Of a DNA stretch of 17,002 nt, positions 6,621 to 14,642 are shown piece by piece (positions within the stretch are counted from its first letter, which is position 1; every line of letters starts with the position of its first letter). Made by a program: the position numbers and the translations under genes. A model generated the notes under the pieces. It was given only the letters and a program-made list of their open reading frames with translations. It ran no database searches and had not been told where the DNA came from. The stretch lies in contig DMKD01000074.1 in the NCBI GenBank assembly GCA_003454605.1, forward strand, positions 1 to 17,002, written 5' to 3'. This stretch comes from Spirochaeta sp. GTDB lineage: Bacteria; Spirochaetota; Spirochaetia; UBA9216.

Positions 6621-8387
6621 ATGGCAGTAAGTAAAGGTAAGGTTACAGGTGTTAATGGAAACATGGTTACCGTAGAGGTAGAAGACGTTGTTTCTTTGAA
6701 TGAGGTTGCCTACATAGAAGTAGGCAAACAAAGGTTAAAAGCCGAGGTTATACGAATTAAAGGTGATAATGCCGAGCTTCAGGTTTTTGAAATGACTGAA
6801 GGACTCGGTATTGGAGATTTAGTTTCTTTTACTCAGGAAATGCTTTCTGTTGAACTTGGACCCGGGCTTCTGGGCCAGGTATTTGACGGTCTTCAGAATC
6901 CGCTTCCGAAACTCGCAGAAGAATGCGGATTCTTTCTTGAAAGAGGAGTTTATTTAGGCGCTCTGCCGGAAGATAAAAAATGGGACTTTACTCCTGTAGT
7001 TAAAGTTGGAGATACCGTAGAAAAAGCTGATACCCTCGGTACGGTACCTGAAGGTATCTTCGAACACCGAATCATGGTTCCATTTAACCTTTATGATAGA
7101 TATACAGTTAAAGAAATTGTTCCTGCCGGGTCATATACAATTAAAGATACAGTGGCAAAGCTTGAAGACAGCAAAGGGAATGTAATTGACGTAACAATGA
7201 GTTTTACCTGGCCGGTTAAGAGACCTATTTCTGAATATGCTGAAAGACTCAGGCCTGTAAAGCCGATGGTCACTAAACTGCGGCTGGTAGATACATTTTT
7301 CCCTGTTGCTCTCGGAGGTACTTACTGTATTCCGGGACCCTTTGGTGCAGGTAAAACAGTACTGCAGCAGGTAACCAGCCGTAACGCGGATGTTGATATC
7401 GTAATTGTTGCGGCCTGCGGTGAACGTGCAGGTGAGGTTGTAGAAACCCTTAAAGAATTTCCAGAACTGATTGACCCCAAAACCGGTAAATCACTGATGG
7501 AACGTACCATGATAATCTGTAATACATCATCGATGCCCGTTGCAGCTCGTGAAGCATCGGTTTATACAGCAGTAACACTGGCTGAATACTACCGTCAGAT
7601 GGGACTTAATGTTCTGCTTCTTGCGGATTCAACCTCCCGATGGGCGCAGGCGATGCGTGAAATGTCGGGCCGTCTCGAAGAGATCCCCGGTGAAGAAGCA
7701 TTCCCTGCATACCTCGAGTCAACAATTGCATCCTTCTATGAACGTGCAGGACGTGTCAGACTGAAAGACGGTACTGAAGGTTCAGTAACAATCGGCGGTA
7801 CAGTTTCACCGGCCGGAGGTAACTTTGAAGAACCCGTTACTCAGGCGACTCTAAAGGTTGTAGGCGCCTTTCACGGACTATCACGTGAACGTTCTGATGC
7901 ACGTAAATATCCTGCGATACATCCGCTTGAAAGCTGGAGTAAGTATAAGGGCGTTTTGAATGAAAGCAGAACCGAAGTAGCACGTTCAATTATCTTCAGG
8001 GGTAATGAAGTAGAACAGATGATGAAGGTTGTCGGTGAAGAAGGTACGAGCATCAATGACTATATCATATATTTGAAGGGTGACTTCATCGATTCAGTCT
8101 ACCTCCAGCAGAACTCGTTCGACCCGGTTGATAATTCAGTTTCTACTGAGCGTCAGGAACATATCTTTAACATCATGTTTGATATTATTACAGGTGCACT
8201 CGATCTTGATTCAAAAGAGAGCGCACGAACCTGGTTCTATCAGCTGCGCCAGAAGTTTATCGACTACAACGGTGTTGACTGGCAGTGTGCAGACTTTAAA
8301 AAGCTTGAGTCTGAAATCCTGGCAATGATTAAAGAAAAGAAAACCGGAGTAGATGAAAGTCTCCTGGCAAAGCAGGGTGAGGAGTAA
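6621..8387 (+). CDS. atpA: V-type ATP synthase catalytic subunit A
   Basis: Subunit A carries the catalytic nucleotide site of the V-type ATPase and alternates with B in the hexameric head. The 588-residue length fits the family. The N-terminal beta barrel (about 1-70) is followed by the bulge domain unique to A subunits. The P-loop GPFGAGKT (239-246), ACGERAGE (265-272, containing the expected catalytic Glu268) and Walker B LLLADSTSRW (332-341) are all intact. The segment EEIPGEEAFPAYL (353-365) is also typical. The A-G-E wording after GER differs from the GNE of many V-type A subunits, but I recall it in spirochaete homologues. The start codon follows the upstream stop with no gap, and GGAG (6610-6613) serves as ribosome binding site. 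Whether it hydrolyses or makes ATP in vivo cannot be told from sequence. Confidence 0.97.
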   Translation: MAVSKGKVTGVNGNMVTVEVEDVVSLNEVAYIEVGKQRLKAEVIRIKGDNAELQVFEMTEGLGIGDLVSFTQEMLSVELGPGLLGQVFDGLQNPLPKLAEECGFFLERGVYLGALPEDKKWDFTPVVKVGDTVEKADTLGTVPEGIFEHRIMVPFNLYDRYTVKEIVPAGSYTIKDTVAKLEDSKGNVIDVTMSFTWPVKRPISEYAERLRPVKPMVTKLRLVDTFFPVALGGTYCIPGPFGAGKTVLQQVTSRNADVDIVIVAACGERAGEVVETLKEFPELIDPKTGKSLMERTMIICNTSSMPVAAREASVYTAVTLAEYYRQMGLNVLLLADSTSRWAQAMREMSGRLEEIPGEEAFPAYLESTIASFYERAGRVRLKDGTEGSVTIGGTVSPAGGNFEEPVTQATLKVVGAFHGLSRERSDARKYPAIHPLESWSKYKGVLNESRTEVARSIIFRGNEVEQMMKVVGEEGTSINDYIIYLKGDFIDSVYLQQNSFDPVDNSVSTERQEHIFNIMFDIITGALDLDSKESARTWFYQLRQKFIDYNGVDWQCADFKKLESEILAMIKEKKTGVDESLLAKQGEE

Positions 8388-8391
8388 GATA

Positions 8392-9687
8392 ATGCGGAAA
8401 GTGTACAGTAAAATAGAATCAATTGCCGGTAACGTCATTACAGTGAAGGCGGAAGGTATTAAATACGGCGAGCTTGCCGAGGTAACCACCTCATTCGGTA
8501 AATCACTCGCCGACGTGATAAGACTCAACGGCGACACTGTTTCGCTTCAGGTCTATTCAGGCGGACGAGGCGTATCGACTGGTGATGAAGTAAGATTTCT
8601 CGGACATCCGATGAAGGTTTCATTCTCAGATAATCTTATGGGTAGAATTTTTACCGGTTCGGGTATGCCGCGTGATAACGGTCCTGAACTTACCGATAAT
8701 CTCATTGAAATCGGCGGTCCTTCGGTTAATCCGGCGAAGAGAATTATACCCAGAAACATGATTCGAACAGGTCTTCCTATGATCGATGTTTTTAACTCAC
8801 TCGTTGAGTCGCAGAAACTGCCGATATTCTCTGTTTCAGGTGAGCCCTACAATGAACTGCTTGCGCGAATCGCAATGCAGGCCGAGGTCGACATGATCAT
8901 ACTCGGAGGGATGGGACTCAAATACGATGATTATCTTTTCTTCAAAGACACTCTCGAAGAGGGCGGCGCCTTAAGTCGTACAACATTCTTTGTTCATACT
9001 GCTTCCGACCCGATTGTAGAATGTCTGCTTGTACCCGATATTTCACTCGCTGTTGCCGAAAAATTTGCTCTTAAGGGTAAGAAGGTCCTCGTTCTGCTTA
9101 CAGATATGACTAACTTCTCTGATGCAATGAAAGAAATTGCGATTACACAGGAACAAGTTCCCTCCAACCGAGGTTACCCCGGAGACCTTTATTCACAGCT
9201 TGCTTCACGTTATGAAAAGGCCGTAGACTTCGAAGGTGCAGGTTCAATCACCATTCTTGGTGTAACTACCATGCCCGGTGACGACGTTACGCATCCCGTA
9301 CCCGATAACACAGGCTACATCACTGAGGGACAGTACTACCTGAAAAACGGCCGTATTGAGCCCTTCGGTTCACTCTCTCGTCTTAAGCAGCAGGTCAACG
9401 GCCAAACCCGTGAAGACCATAGAGCTCTTATGGACGGTATGATTAAGCTTTATGCGGCTAACCTTGAATCTGTTGAAAAGAAATCCATGGGTTTCAGGAT
9501 GTCAGACTGGGACACTAAGCTGCTGAAATATGGTGTTATCTTTGAGAAGGAAATGATGGACCTTACAGTCAATATTCCGCTCGAAGGAGCACTTGATAAG
9601 GGTTGGGAGATCCTCGCTGATTGTTTCACACCGGAAGAAACCGGCCTGAAGACTGATATGTTGAATAAATTCTGGCCGTCAAAATAA
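8392..9687 (+). CDS. atpB: V-type ATP synthase subunit B
   Basis: Subunit B is the non-catalytic partner of A in the head. The 431-residue protein has SVSGEPYNE (147-155) where a catalytic subunit would have its P-loop, as is normal for B. LTDMTNFSDAMKEI (236-249) and GYPGDLYSQLASRYEKA (261-277) are classic B motifs. R330 in SLSR corresponds to the arginine that reaches into the neighbouring catalytic site. The start is ATG 8392, preceded by GAGGAG in the last codons of atpA and separated from the atpA stop by 4 bases. An in-frame ATG at 8353 would overlap atpA by 35 bases and add 13 atypical residues, so it was not used. Confidence 0.97.
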   Translation: MRKVYSKIESIAGNVITVKAEGIKYGELAEVTTSFGKSLADVIRLNGDTVSLQVYSGGRGVSTGDEVRFLGHPMKVSFSDNLMGRIFTGSGMPRDNGPELTDNLIEIGGPSVNPAKRIIPRNMIRTGLPMIDVFNSLVESQKLPIFSVSGEPYNELLARIAMQAEVDMIILGGMGLKYDDYLFFKDTLEEGGALSRTTFFVHTASDPIVECLLVPDISLAVAEKFALKGKKVLVLLTDMTNFSDAMKEIAITQEQVPSNRGYPGDLYSQLASRYEKAVDFEGAGSITILGVTTMPGDDVTHPVPDNTGYITEGQYYLKNGRIEPFGSLSRLKQQVNGQTREDHRALMDGMIKLYAANLESVEKKSMGFRMSDWDTKLLKYGVIFEKEMMDLTVNIPLEGALDKGWEILADCFTPEETGLKTDMLNKFWPSK

Positions 9688-9702
9688 TAACGGAAGGTAT
9701 GC

Positions 9703-10299
9703 ATGGCTAAAGTAAAGCTTACAAAAAATGAGCTTAAGAAACAGAAAGACTCACTGAAACGCTTTACCCGTTATTTACCGACCCTGCAGCTGAAAAAACA
9801 GCAGTTGCAGATGGTCATAAGACAGGTTGAGATCCAGATAGAAGAAAAGCGTGTCGAAATAGCGAAGTATGAAGAATCATTATCTGACTGGATCAGCGTT
9901 TTCGGTGAAGAAATGGGAATTGGCGACATAATCAGGATAAAGGAAATTGAGAAAGACATCGGGAATATCGCCGGTGTCGACATTCCGATTTTTAGAAAAC
10001 TTGAATTTGAGCCTATTGAATACGATCTGTTCATTATGCCTCTCTGGGTTGACCGCGGTATTGTCACCCTTAAGGAACTTGCCGCCTTGAACGCAGAGAT
10101 TGAAGTACTTCTTGAGCAGAAACAGCTTCTTGATGACGAACTCAGGACAACCAATCAGAGGGTTAACCTCTTTGAAAAGGTTAAAATCCCAGAGGCCAAG
10201 GATGTTATCAGGAAGATAGGTATTTATCTCGGTGATCAGCAGACCGCTGCTGTTGTCCGGGGTAAGATGGCCAAGGGAAAAGTGGTGAAGGTATCATAA
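9703..10299 (+). CDS. atpD: V-type ATP synthase subunit D
   Basis: Subunit D is the central rotor shaft that turns inside the A3B3 head, equivalent to gamma in F-type enzymes. The 198-residue protein opens with LTKNELKKQKDSLKRFTRYL, the usual basic N-terminal start, and has two long helical segments (about 1-65 and 118-175) that would form the antiparallel coiled coil. A short globular insert lies between them. It follows atpB by 15 bases with a GGAAGG ribosome binding site (9692-9697). In other V-ATPases D works with a small F subunit; none is encoded next to it here. Confidence 0.94.
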   Translation: MAKVKLTKNELKKQKDSLKRFTRYLPTLQLKKQQLQMVIRQVEIQIEEKRVEIAKYEESLSDWISVFGEEMGIGDIIRIKEIEKDIGNIAGVDIPIFRKLEFEPIEYDLFIMPLWVDRGIVTLKELAALNAEIEVLLEQKQLLDDELRTTNQRVNLFEKVKIPEAKDVIRKIGIYLGDQQTAAVVRGKMAKGKVVKVS

Positions 10300-10300
10300 T

Positions 10301-12118
10301 ATGGCTATAGTAAAAATGAAAAAGGTTTCCCTTGTGCTGTTTGACAAGTACAGGGAAGAATCGCTTAAACAGCTTCGTGATATCGGTGTACTTCATCTTG
10401 AACAGTTAGAAGGACGTGGTGAGGAGTATGAAAAACTAAGCGCCCGTAGTGAAATACTAAAGAGTGCACTCTTAATAGTGCCGGCTGAAAAAACTGAAGA
10501 ATCTATCGAATACATGGGTATTGAAGACGCAATGGTAAAAGCAGACGAAGTTTTTGCCGAATCAGAAAAGCTGAAAGCTGTTTTGGACCGGATCAATGCA
10601 TTGGCAAAAGAGATAGAAAGGATTGAACCCTTGGGTGATTTCGAACCTCATCTTGCTGAAAAGCTATCTGAATCAGGTGTTGAAGTATCGGTTTATGAGA
10701 TAAATAAATCAGAAAGCAGTATTTTTGCCGCTAATAATGCCTTCAGGCTCGCAGAGACAAAGAGTAAGATGTATTTTGCTTTTGTCGGTGCCCTCCCTGA
10801 GGCAGTAGAAAACTTTGACGGCTTTAAAATGCCGGCTGAGGGATTAAATAATCTTAAGGCTGAGCAGCTGAGGTTACGTGAAGAATATGCTGAAACCGGG
10901 AAAAAGATTAGTGAGATGGTCAAATACAGAGAACTGCTGTTGAAAGCTCTTGATGATTCTGATTTTGATCTTGATTTTGAGCTTGTTCGTTCCGGAATTA
11001 ATACTGAAGAAAAGCTGTCTTTTCTGACTGGATTCTGTCCCGTCCCGGTATTGGAGCAGCTACAGAAAGAGGCATCAAAGAACGGCTGGGGACTTCTTGT
11101 AGATGAACCAGCAGAAGAAGATGAAGTTCCGACCCAGCTTAAGCTCGGAAAATTTGCATCGCTTCTTACCCCCGTAACAGATTTTCTGGGAATTCTGCCG
11201 GGTTACAGAGAGCATGATATCAGCTTCTTTTTCCTTTGCTTCTTCTCAGTCTTTACTGCAATGCTTATAGGTGATGCCGGTTACGGCGCACTCTTCCTTG
11301 CGGTGACGATAGTCGGAATGATTGTATCAGGCATAAGGACAAAAAGGGTGCCTAAGGCATTCTTCCTGCTTTTACTGCTGAGCGTATCTACAATAATTTA
11401 CGGAGCTGTTTCAGGAACCTGGTTTGCCAGCAAGTCTATAATGGAAATCAGCTTTTTCCAGAATCTGAAGCTTGATGCATTCAAGGGTACAGATACGGAG
11501 CAGATAGCTGTGGTAATGGGAATCAGTTTCTTTCTGGGAATAGTTCAGCTTCTTATTGGTGTTGTACAGAATTTCAGAAAGAATTTCCCGAAACTCAGCA
11601 GCTTTGCACAGATTGGCTGGTTTGCGGTTCTTGTCGCAATCTATTATCTCGTATTAACCCTGGTTGTAAAGCGGGCAGGACTCGAAACATATCCGCAGGA
11701 AATGCTCTATGTTCTGCTGGGCGGAGTTGCTGTCATCTTCGTATTCGGGGGGCAGGAGCCTGGTAAGAATTTCTTTAAAGGAATTTTGAACTCTCTTGCA
11801 AACTTTCTGCAGTTGTTTCTTGATGTCGTTGGAACATTTTCCGACATTATGTCATATGTAAGATTATTTGCGGTAGGACTGGCATCTGTAAAGATTGCTG
11901 AAACTTTCAACGGGCTTGGTGCCCAGATGTCCGACGGGCCGATAATTATTTTCGGAATAATTATCGTTATTCTCGGGCACTCAATAAACATTGTTTTAGG
12001 ACTAATGGCAATACTTGTACATGCTGTCAGACTTAATATATTAGAATATTCCGGCAAGGTCGGTGTAGAATGGTCGGGTTTTAAATACGAACCTTTCACA
12101 ATAAATAAGGAGAATTAA
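10301..12118 (+). CDS. atpI: V-type ATP synthase membrane subunit I (a-subunit)
   Basis: Subunit I forms the membrane half-channels beside the K ring. The 605-residue protein has the family's two-part design. Residues 1-285 are soluble and helical, with coiled-coil stretches, and should bind the stator; the rest is membrane-embedded with about seven or eight hydrophobic helices between 305 and 582. The essential arginine is R521 in SYVRLFAVGLA, the segment that faces the ring carboxylate. GHSINIVLG (559-567) and HAVRLNILEY (574-583) near the end are also typical. It begins 1 base after the atpD stop, with GAAGG (10287-10291) as ribosome binding site. The C-terminus reaches the start of atpK, and its last codons contain the AAGGAG for that gene. 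Confidence 0.96.
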   Translation: MAIVKMKKVSLVLFDKYREESLKQLRDIGVLHLEQLEGRGEEYEKLSARSEILKSALLIVPAEKTEESIEYMGIEDAMVKADEVFAESEKLKAVLDRINALAKEIERIEPLGDFEPHLAEKLSESGVEVSVYEINKSESSIFAANNAFRLAETKSKMYFAFVGALPEAVENFDGFKMPAEGLNNLKAEQLRLREEYAETGKKISEMVKYRELLLKALDDSDFDLDFELVRSGINTEEKLSFLTGFCPVPVLEQLQKEASKNGWGLLVDEPAEEDEVPTQLKLGKFASLLTPVTDFLGILPGYREHDISFFFLCFFSVFTAMLIGDAGYGALFLAVTIVGMIVSGIRTKRVPKAFFLLLLLSVSTIIYGAVSGTWFASKSIMEISFFQNLKLDAFKGTDTEQIAVVMGISFFLGIVQLLIGVVQNFRKNFPKLSSFAQIGWFAVLVAIYYLVLTLVVKRAGLETYPQEMLYVLLGGVAVIFVFGGQEPGKNFFKGILNSLANFLQLFLDVVGTFSDIMSYVRLFAVGLASVKIAETFNGLGAQMSDGPIIIFGIIIVILGHSINIVLGLMAILVHAVRLNILEYSGKVGVEWSGFKYEPFTINKEN

Positions 12119-12119
12119 T

Positions 12120-12539
12120 ATGGAATTTGGAATTATCGGACAGGCTGGTGCATTAGGTCTTGCTGCTGTAGGTTCAGCACTTGGTTGTGGTACAGCTGCA
12201 CAGGCAGCAATAGGCTCATGGAAGAAAGCACTGGTTGCTAATAAAGCGCCTAGCATGCTCCTTGCTGCTTTTGTCGGTTTCCCGCTTTCACAGACCCTCT
12301 ATGGATTCCTCGTAATGCTCGTTGTTGTTCCTGCTAAAACAGGGGATATGAAACAGCTTGCAACAGGTATTTTCGGCGGATTGGCAATCGGTATGTCAGC
12401 ATGGTTTCAGGGTAAGGCAGCTGCAGGAGCATGTGATGCTCTTACAGAAACCGGAAAGGGTACTGCCCAGTACGTTCTTGCGCTTGGTATTGTAGAATCA
12501 ATAGCAATCCTGGTACTTGCATTCCTCTTCCTTATATAG
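12120..12539 (+). CDS. atpK: V-type ATP synthase proteolipid subunit K
   Basis: K subunits form the membrane rotor ring. This 139-residue protein contains four hydrophobic helices, the duplicated two-hairpin design of V-type proteolipids, with a single ring carboxylate, E126, in helix 4 (VESIAILVL). The equivalent place in helix 2 holds Gln, as expected. Compared from memory with Enterococcus hirae NtpK, the sodium-coordinating side chains match: S57 and Q58 (Thr64, Gln65), Q97 in FQGKAAAG (Gln110), E126 (Glu139) and the supporting Y61 (Tyr68). This suggests sodium rather than proton transport; lithium or proton use is not excluded. The start is ATG 12120 with AAGGAG 7 bases upstream. It is the last gene of the operon. 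Confidence 0.95.
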   Translation: MEFGIIGQAGALGLAAVGSALGCGTAAQAAIGSWKKALVANKAPSMLLAAFVGFPLSQTLYGFLVMLVVVPAKTGDMKQLATGIFGGLAIGMSAWFQGKAAAGACDALTETGKGTAQYVLALGIVESIAILVLAFLFLI

Positions 12540-12555
12540 ATCCGATTAGGTTTGC

Positions 12556-12580
12556 GGGGGCATTCATTATGAATGCCCCC
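12556..12580 (+). terminator. Perfect inverted repeat between atpK and ispG, likely terminator or attenuating hairpin
   Basis: GGGGGCATTCAT (12556-12567) and ATGAATGCCCCC (12569-12580) are exact reverse complements, giving a stem of 11-12 bp with a loop of 1-3 bases. It lies 16 bases after the atpK stop. What follows is CATATTTAATG, with no proper T run, so efficient intrinsic termination is doubtful. It may act as a partial terminator, as a 3' end stabiliser of the ATPase transcript, or as a structure limiting ispG expression. A Rho-independent terminator for the minus strand is not expected because no genes converge here. Confidence 0.55.
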
Positions 12581-12588
12581 CATATTTA

Positions 12589-13641
12589 ATGAAAAAAAAA
12601 CACACAAAGATTATAAAAATCGGCAATCTTGAGACCGGCGGCGGAGGCCGTGTAACTGTCCAGACCATGTGGAAAAAAAGTCTCGGGCATTTCAGCGACA
12701 TCGATCTTGAAGAGATCAAGCAGCTTGAATTATGCGGCTGCGATATTCTGCGTTTTTCCGTACCAAATATGCAGGCGGCGGGTATCCTGAAAAAAATTAA
12801 GCAGGACATCGATATGCCTCTTGTCGCCGATATCCACTTCGATCACAAAATAGCACTCGAATGTATTAAAAACTCAATAGATAAAATACGAATAAACCCC
12901 GGTAACATAGGCGCGGAATGGAAGGTCCGCGAAGTCCTGAACGCGGCATCTGATCAGGGAATTCCGCTGAGAATCGGGATTAACTCGGGCTCGCTTGATA
13001 AGAAGTTCTCAGAGATTAAAGATAAAGCCGAGGCGATGATTAAATCTGCAGAGAACGAAATAAACATCCTTGAAAAATACAATTTCAACAATGCCGTCTT
13101 TTCACTGAAATCATCGAATGCGTCTGCCACCGTACGTGCTAACAGGGTATTCGATGAAAGATTTGATTATCCGCTCCACTTAGGCGTAACTGAAGCCGGT
13201 CCGCTTACTGCCGGCCTCGTTAAATCATCGATTGCTCTGGCCGAACTGCTCAAAGACGGAATCGGCGATACAATCAGGGTGTCACTGACTGACAGCCCGC
13301 TGCAGGAGGTTGTGGCCGGCCGCGAAATACTGAAGGCTTGCGGATTATCCAGTAATGGAGTAGATATTATTTCATGCCCCCGCTGCGGGCGTTCTACCTT
13401 TGATACACACGCTTTTATCTCGTCAGTCTATGATGACCTCTATAAAATCAGGAAAAATGTGAAGGTTGCGGTGATGGGATGTATAGTAAACGGACCGGGC
13501 GAGGCCGCTGATGCGGATATCGGGATTACCGGGGCAGGGAATAAGCTCGTAATTTTTAAACAGGGTAAGATTTATCGAAAAGTTGACGAAAATAAAGGTA
13601 GGGAAGAGTTCCTGAAAGTATTAGAAGAATATATCCGATAG
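12589..13641 (+). CDS. ispG: 4-hydroxy-3-methylbut-2-en-1-yl diphosphate synthase (IspG/GcpE)
   Basis: IspG reduces methylerythritol cyclodiphosphate to HMBPP, the penultimate step of the MEP isoprenoid pathway, using a 4Fe-4S cluster. The 350-residue protein has the bacterial short form: a TIM barrel beginning at about residue 20 (RVTVQTM), with ADIHFDHKIAL (80-90) and RINPGN (101-106), then the C-terminal cluster domain. Cluster ligands C263-x2-C266, C298 and E305 are present in SCPRCGRS and GCIVNGPGEA. The start ATG 12589 is followed by nine adenines (three Lys codons) and has no Shine-Dalgarno motif; it is only 8 bases from the hairpin. It may rely on an unstructured A-rich start region. 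No other start gives a better N-terminus. Confidence 0.95.
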   Translation: MKKKHTKIIKIGNLETGGGGRVTVQTMWKKSLGHFSDIDLEEIKQLELCGCDILRFSVPNMQAAGILKKIKQDIDMPLVADIHFDHKIALECIKNSIDKIRINPGNIGAEWKVREVLNAASDQGIPLRIGINSGSLDKKFSEIKDKAEAMIKSAENEINILEKYNFNNAVFSLKSSNASATVRANRVFDERFDYPLHLGVTEAGPLTAGLVKSSIALAELLKDGIGDTIRVSLTDSPLQEVVAGREILKACGLSSNGVDIISCPRCGRSTFDTHAFISSVYDDLYKIRKNVKVAVMGCIVNGPGEAADADIGITGAGNKLVIFKQGKIYRKVDENKGREEFLKVLEEYIR

Positions 13642-13663
13642 ATTGGATGGAGTTTAAGCTGTT

Positions 13664-14608
13664 TTGAAAAAATACCTGCCGCTGTTAATAGTTATTTTCA
13701 TATTTTTTTCCGTGAATCCCATATATTCCCAGAATGACGCCGAGGCTGAACTGATAGAGCAGATTGAATCATCCTATCAATCAGATGAGCCGACATGGCT
13801 CTTGATGGAGAGGGGAAAGCAGGCCTACGATATCGGAGAATACGGTCTTGCTTCAAGGGTATTCCGTGAAGTCCTGAACAGAGAAAAGGTCTATCCGGAT
13901 GCGGAAGTCTGGCTTGCATATATATTTGAAGAGGAAGGTGAGTACCTCCTCGCGGAAAAACAGTATATCAGGGCTCTTGAAAACAGTTCTGAACTCTATA
14001 TTATCGAAGATGAAATTACGATTCTTTACAAACTTGCAGAAATCTACCGTAAAACCGACCAATGGGGTCTCTATGAGAATACCCTGCTGAGTATTCTCGA
14101 TAAAGATGAAAGCGGCGGGGTTCTTAAGCTGCAGTATTCAATGCTGGATGCCTTAAAAGACTATGGTGTCGATAAAATGTTTGAATTATACCGCTATGAG
14201 AATACGAAATTCGGAAGGGCAAGAATCGAACTTGGAATCTTCTATTATCAGACAGGGCGCTATACTGAATCACAGATAAACCTGATCCTTCCTATAATTT
14301 CGGAGGCTACAACAGGTTTTAACTACATCTTTAATCGAACAGCCGACTATGATTACTACAATTTTGACCTTCATATCGACAATATGCTGCGTTATAACAC
14401 ATTATCAGAATTTCTCACAGCTAATGTTTTCTTTAAAGCGGTGTATTATCTCGCCGCGTCCTTATACGCAGACGGATACTCTGATACAGCTGATTCGCTG
14501 TGGCGAATTGTTTACAAGTATGATGAATCAGGCAGCACATGGAAGATCAGATCCGCAAGACAGCTGCGATCACCCTTTATTGAGCCGATTATTTCACACC
14601 GGACTTGA
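13664..14608 (+). CDS. Exported tetratricopeptide-repeat protein
   Basis: The 314-residue protein starts at TTG with a classical Sec signal peptide: KK, then a hydrophobic run to about residue 17, and a likely signal peptidase I site after IYS (20-22). It has no lipobox cysteine. The mature part begins QNDAEAELIEQ and contains at least two TPR-like helical pairs at about 47-112 (ERGKQAYDIGEYGLASRVF and AYIFEEEGEYLLAEKQYIRA), with more helical repeats likely further on. Such proteins act as protein-interaction scaffolds; here the location would be periplasmic. The partner is not known. It lies 22 bases after ispG, with GGATGGAG (13645-13652) as a rather distant ribosome binding site. Many aromatic residues are present in the second half. 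I cannot assign a specific family. Confidence 0.82.
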   Translation: MKKYLPLLIVIFIFFSVNPIYSQNDAEAELIEQIESSYQSDEPTWLLMERGKQAYDIGEYGLASRVFREVLNREKVYPDAEVWLAYIFEEEGEYLLAEKQYIRALENSSELYIIEDEITILYKLAEIYRKTDQWGLYENTLLSILDKDESGGVLKLQYSMLDALKDYGVDKMFELYRYENTKFGRARIELGIFYYQTGRYTESQINLILPIISEATTGFNYIFNRTADYDYYNFDLHIDNMLRYNTLSEFLTANVFFKAVYYLAASLYADGYSDTADSLWRIVYKYDESGSTWKIRSARQLRSPFIEPIISHRT

Positions 14609-14642
14609 ATAGCTAAAGAATTAATCGTAATTTCTGGGTAGC

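Noticed and set aside
8353..8391. ATG at 8353 as the atpB start
   Set aside because: It lies in the end of atpA, adds 13 residues not typical for B subunits, and ATG 8392 has a good ribosome binding site.
8392..9687. Missing P-loop in subunit B taken as a defect
   Set aside because: B subunits of V-type ATPases normally lack a catalytic P-loop; the interface arginine is present.
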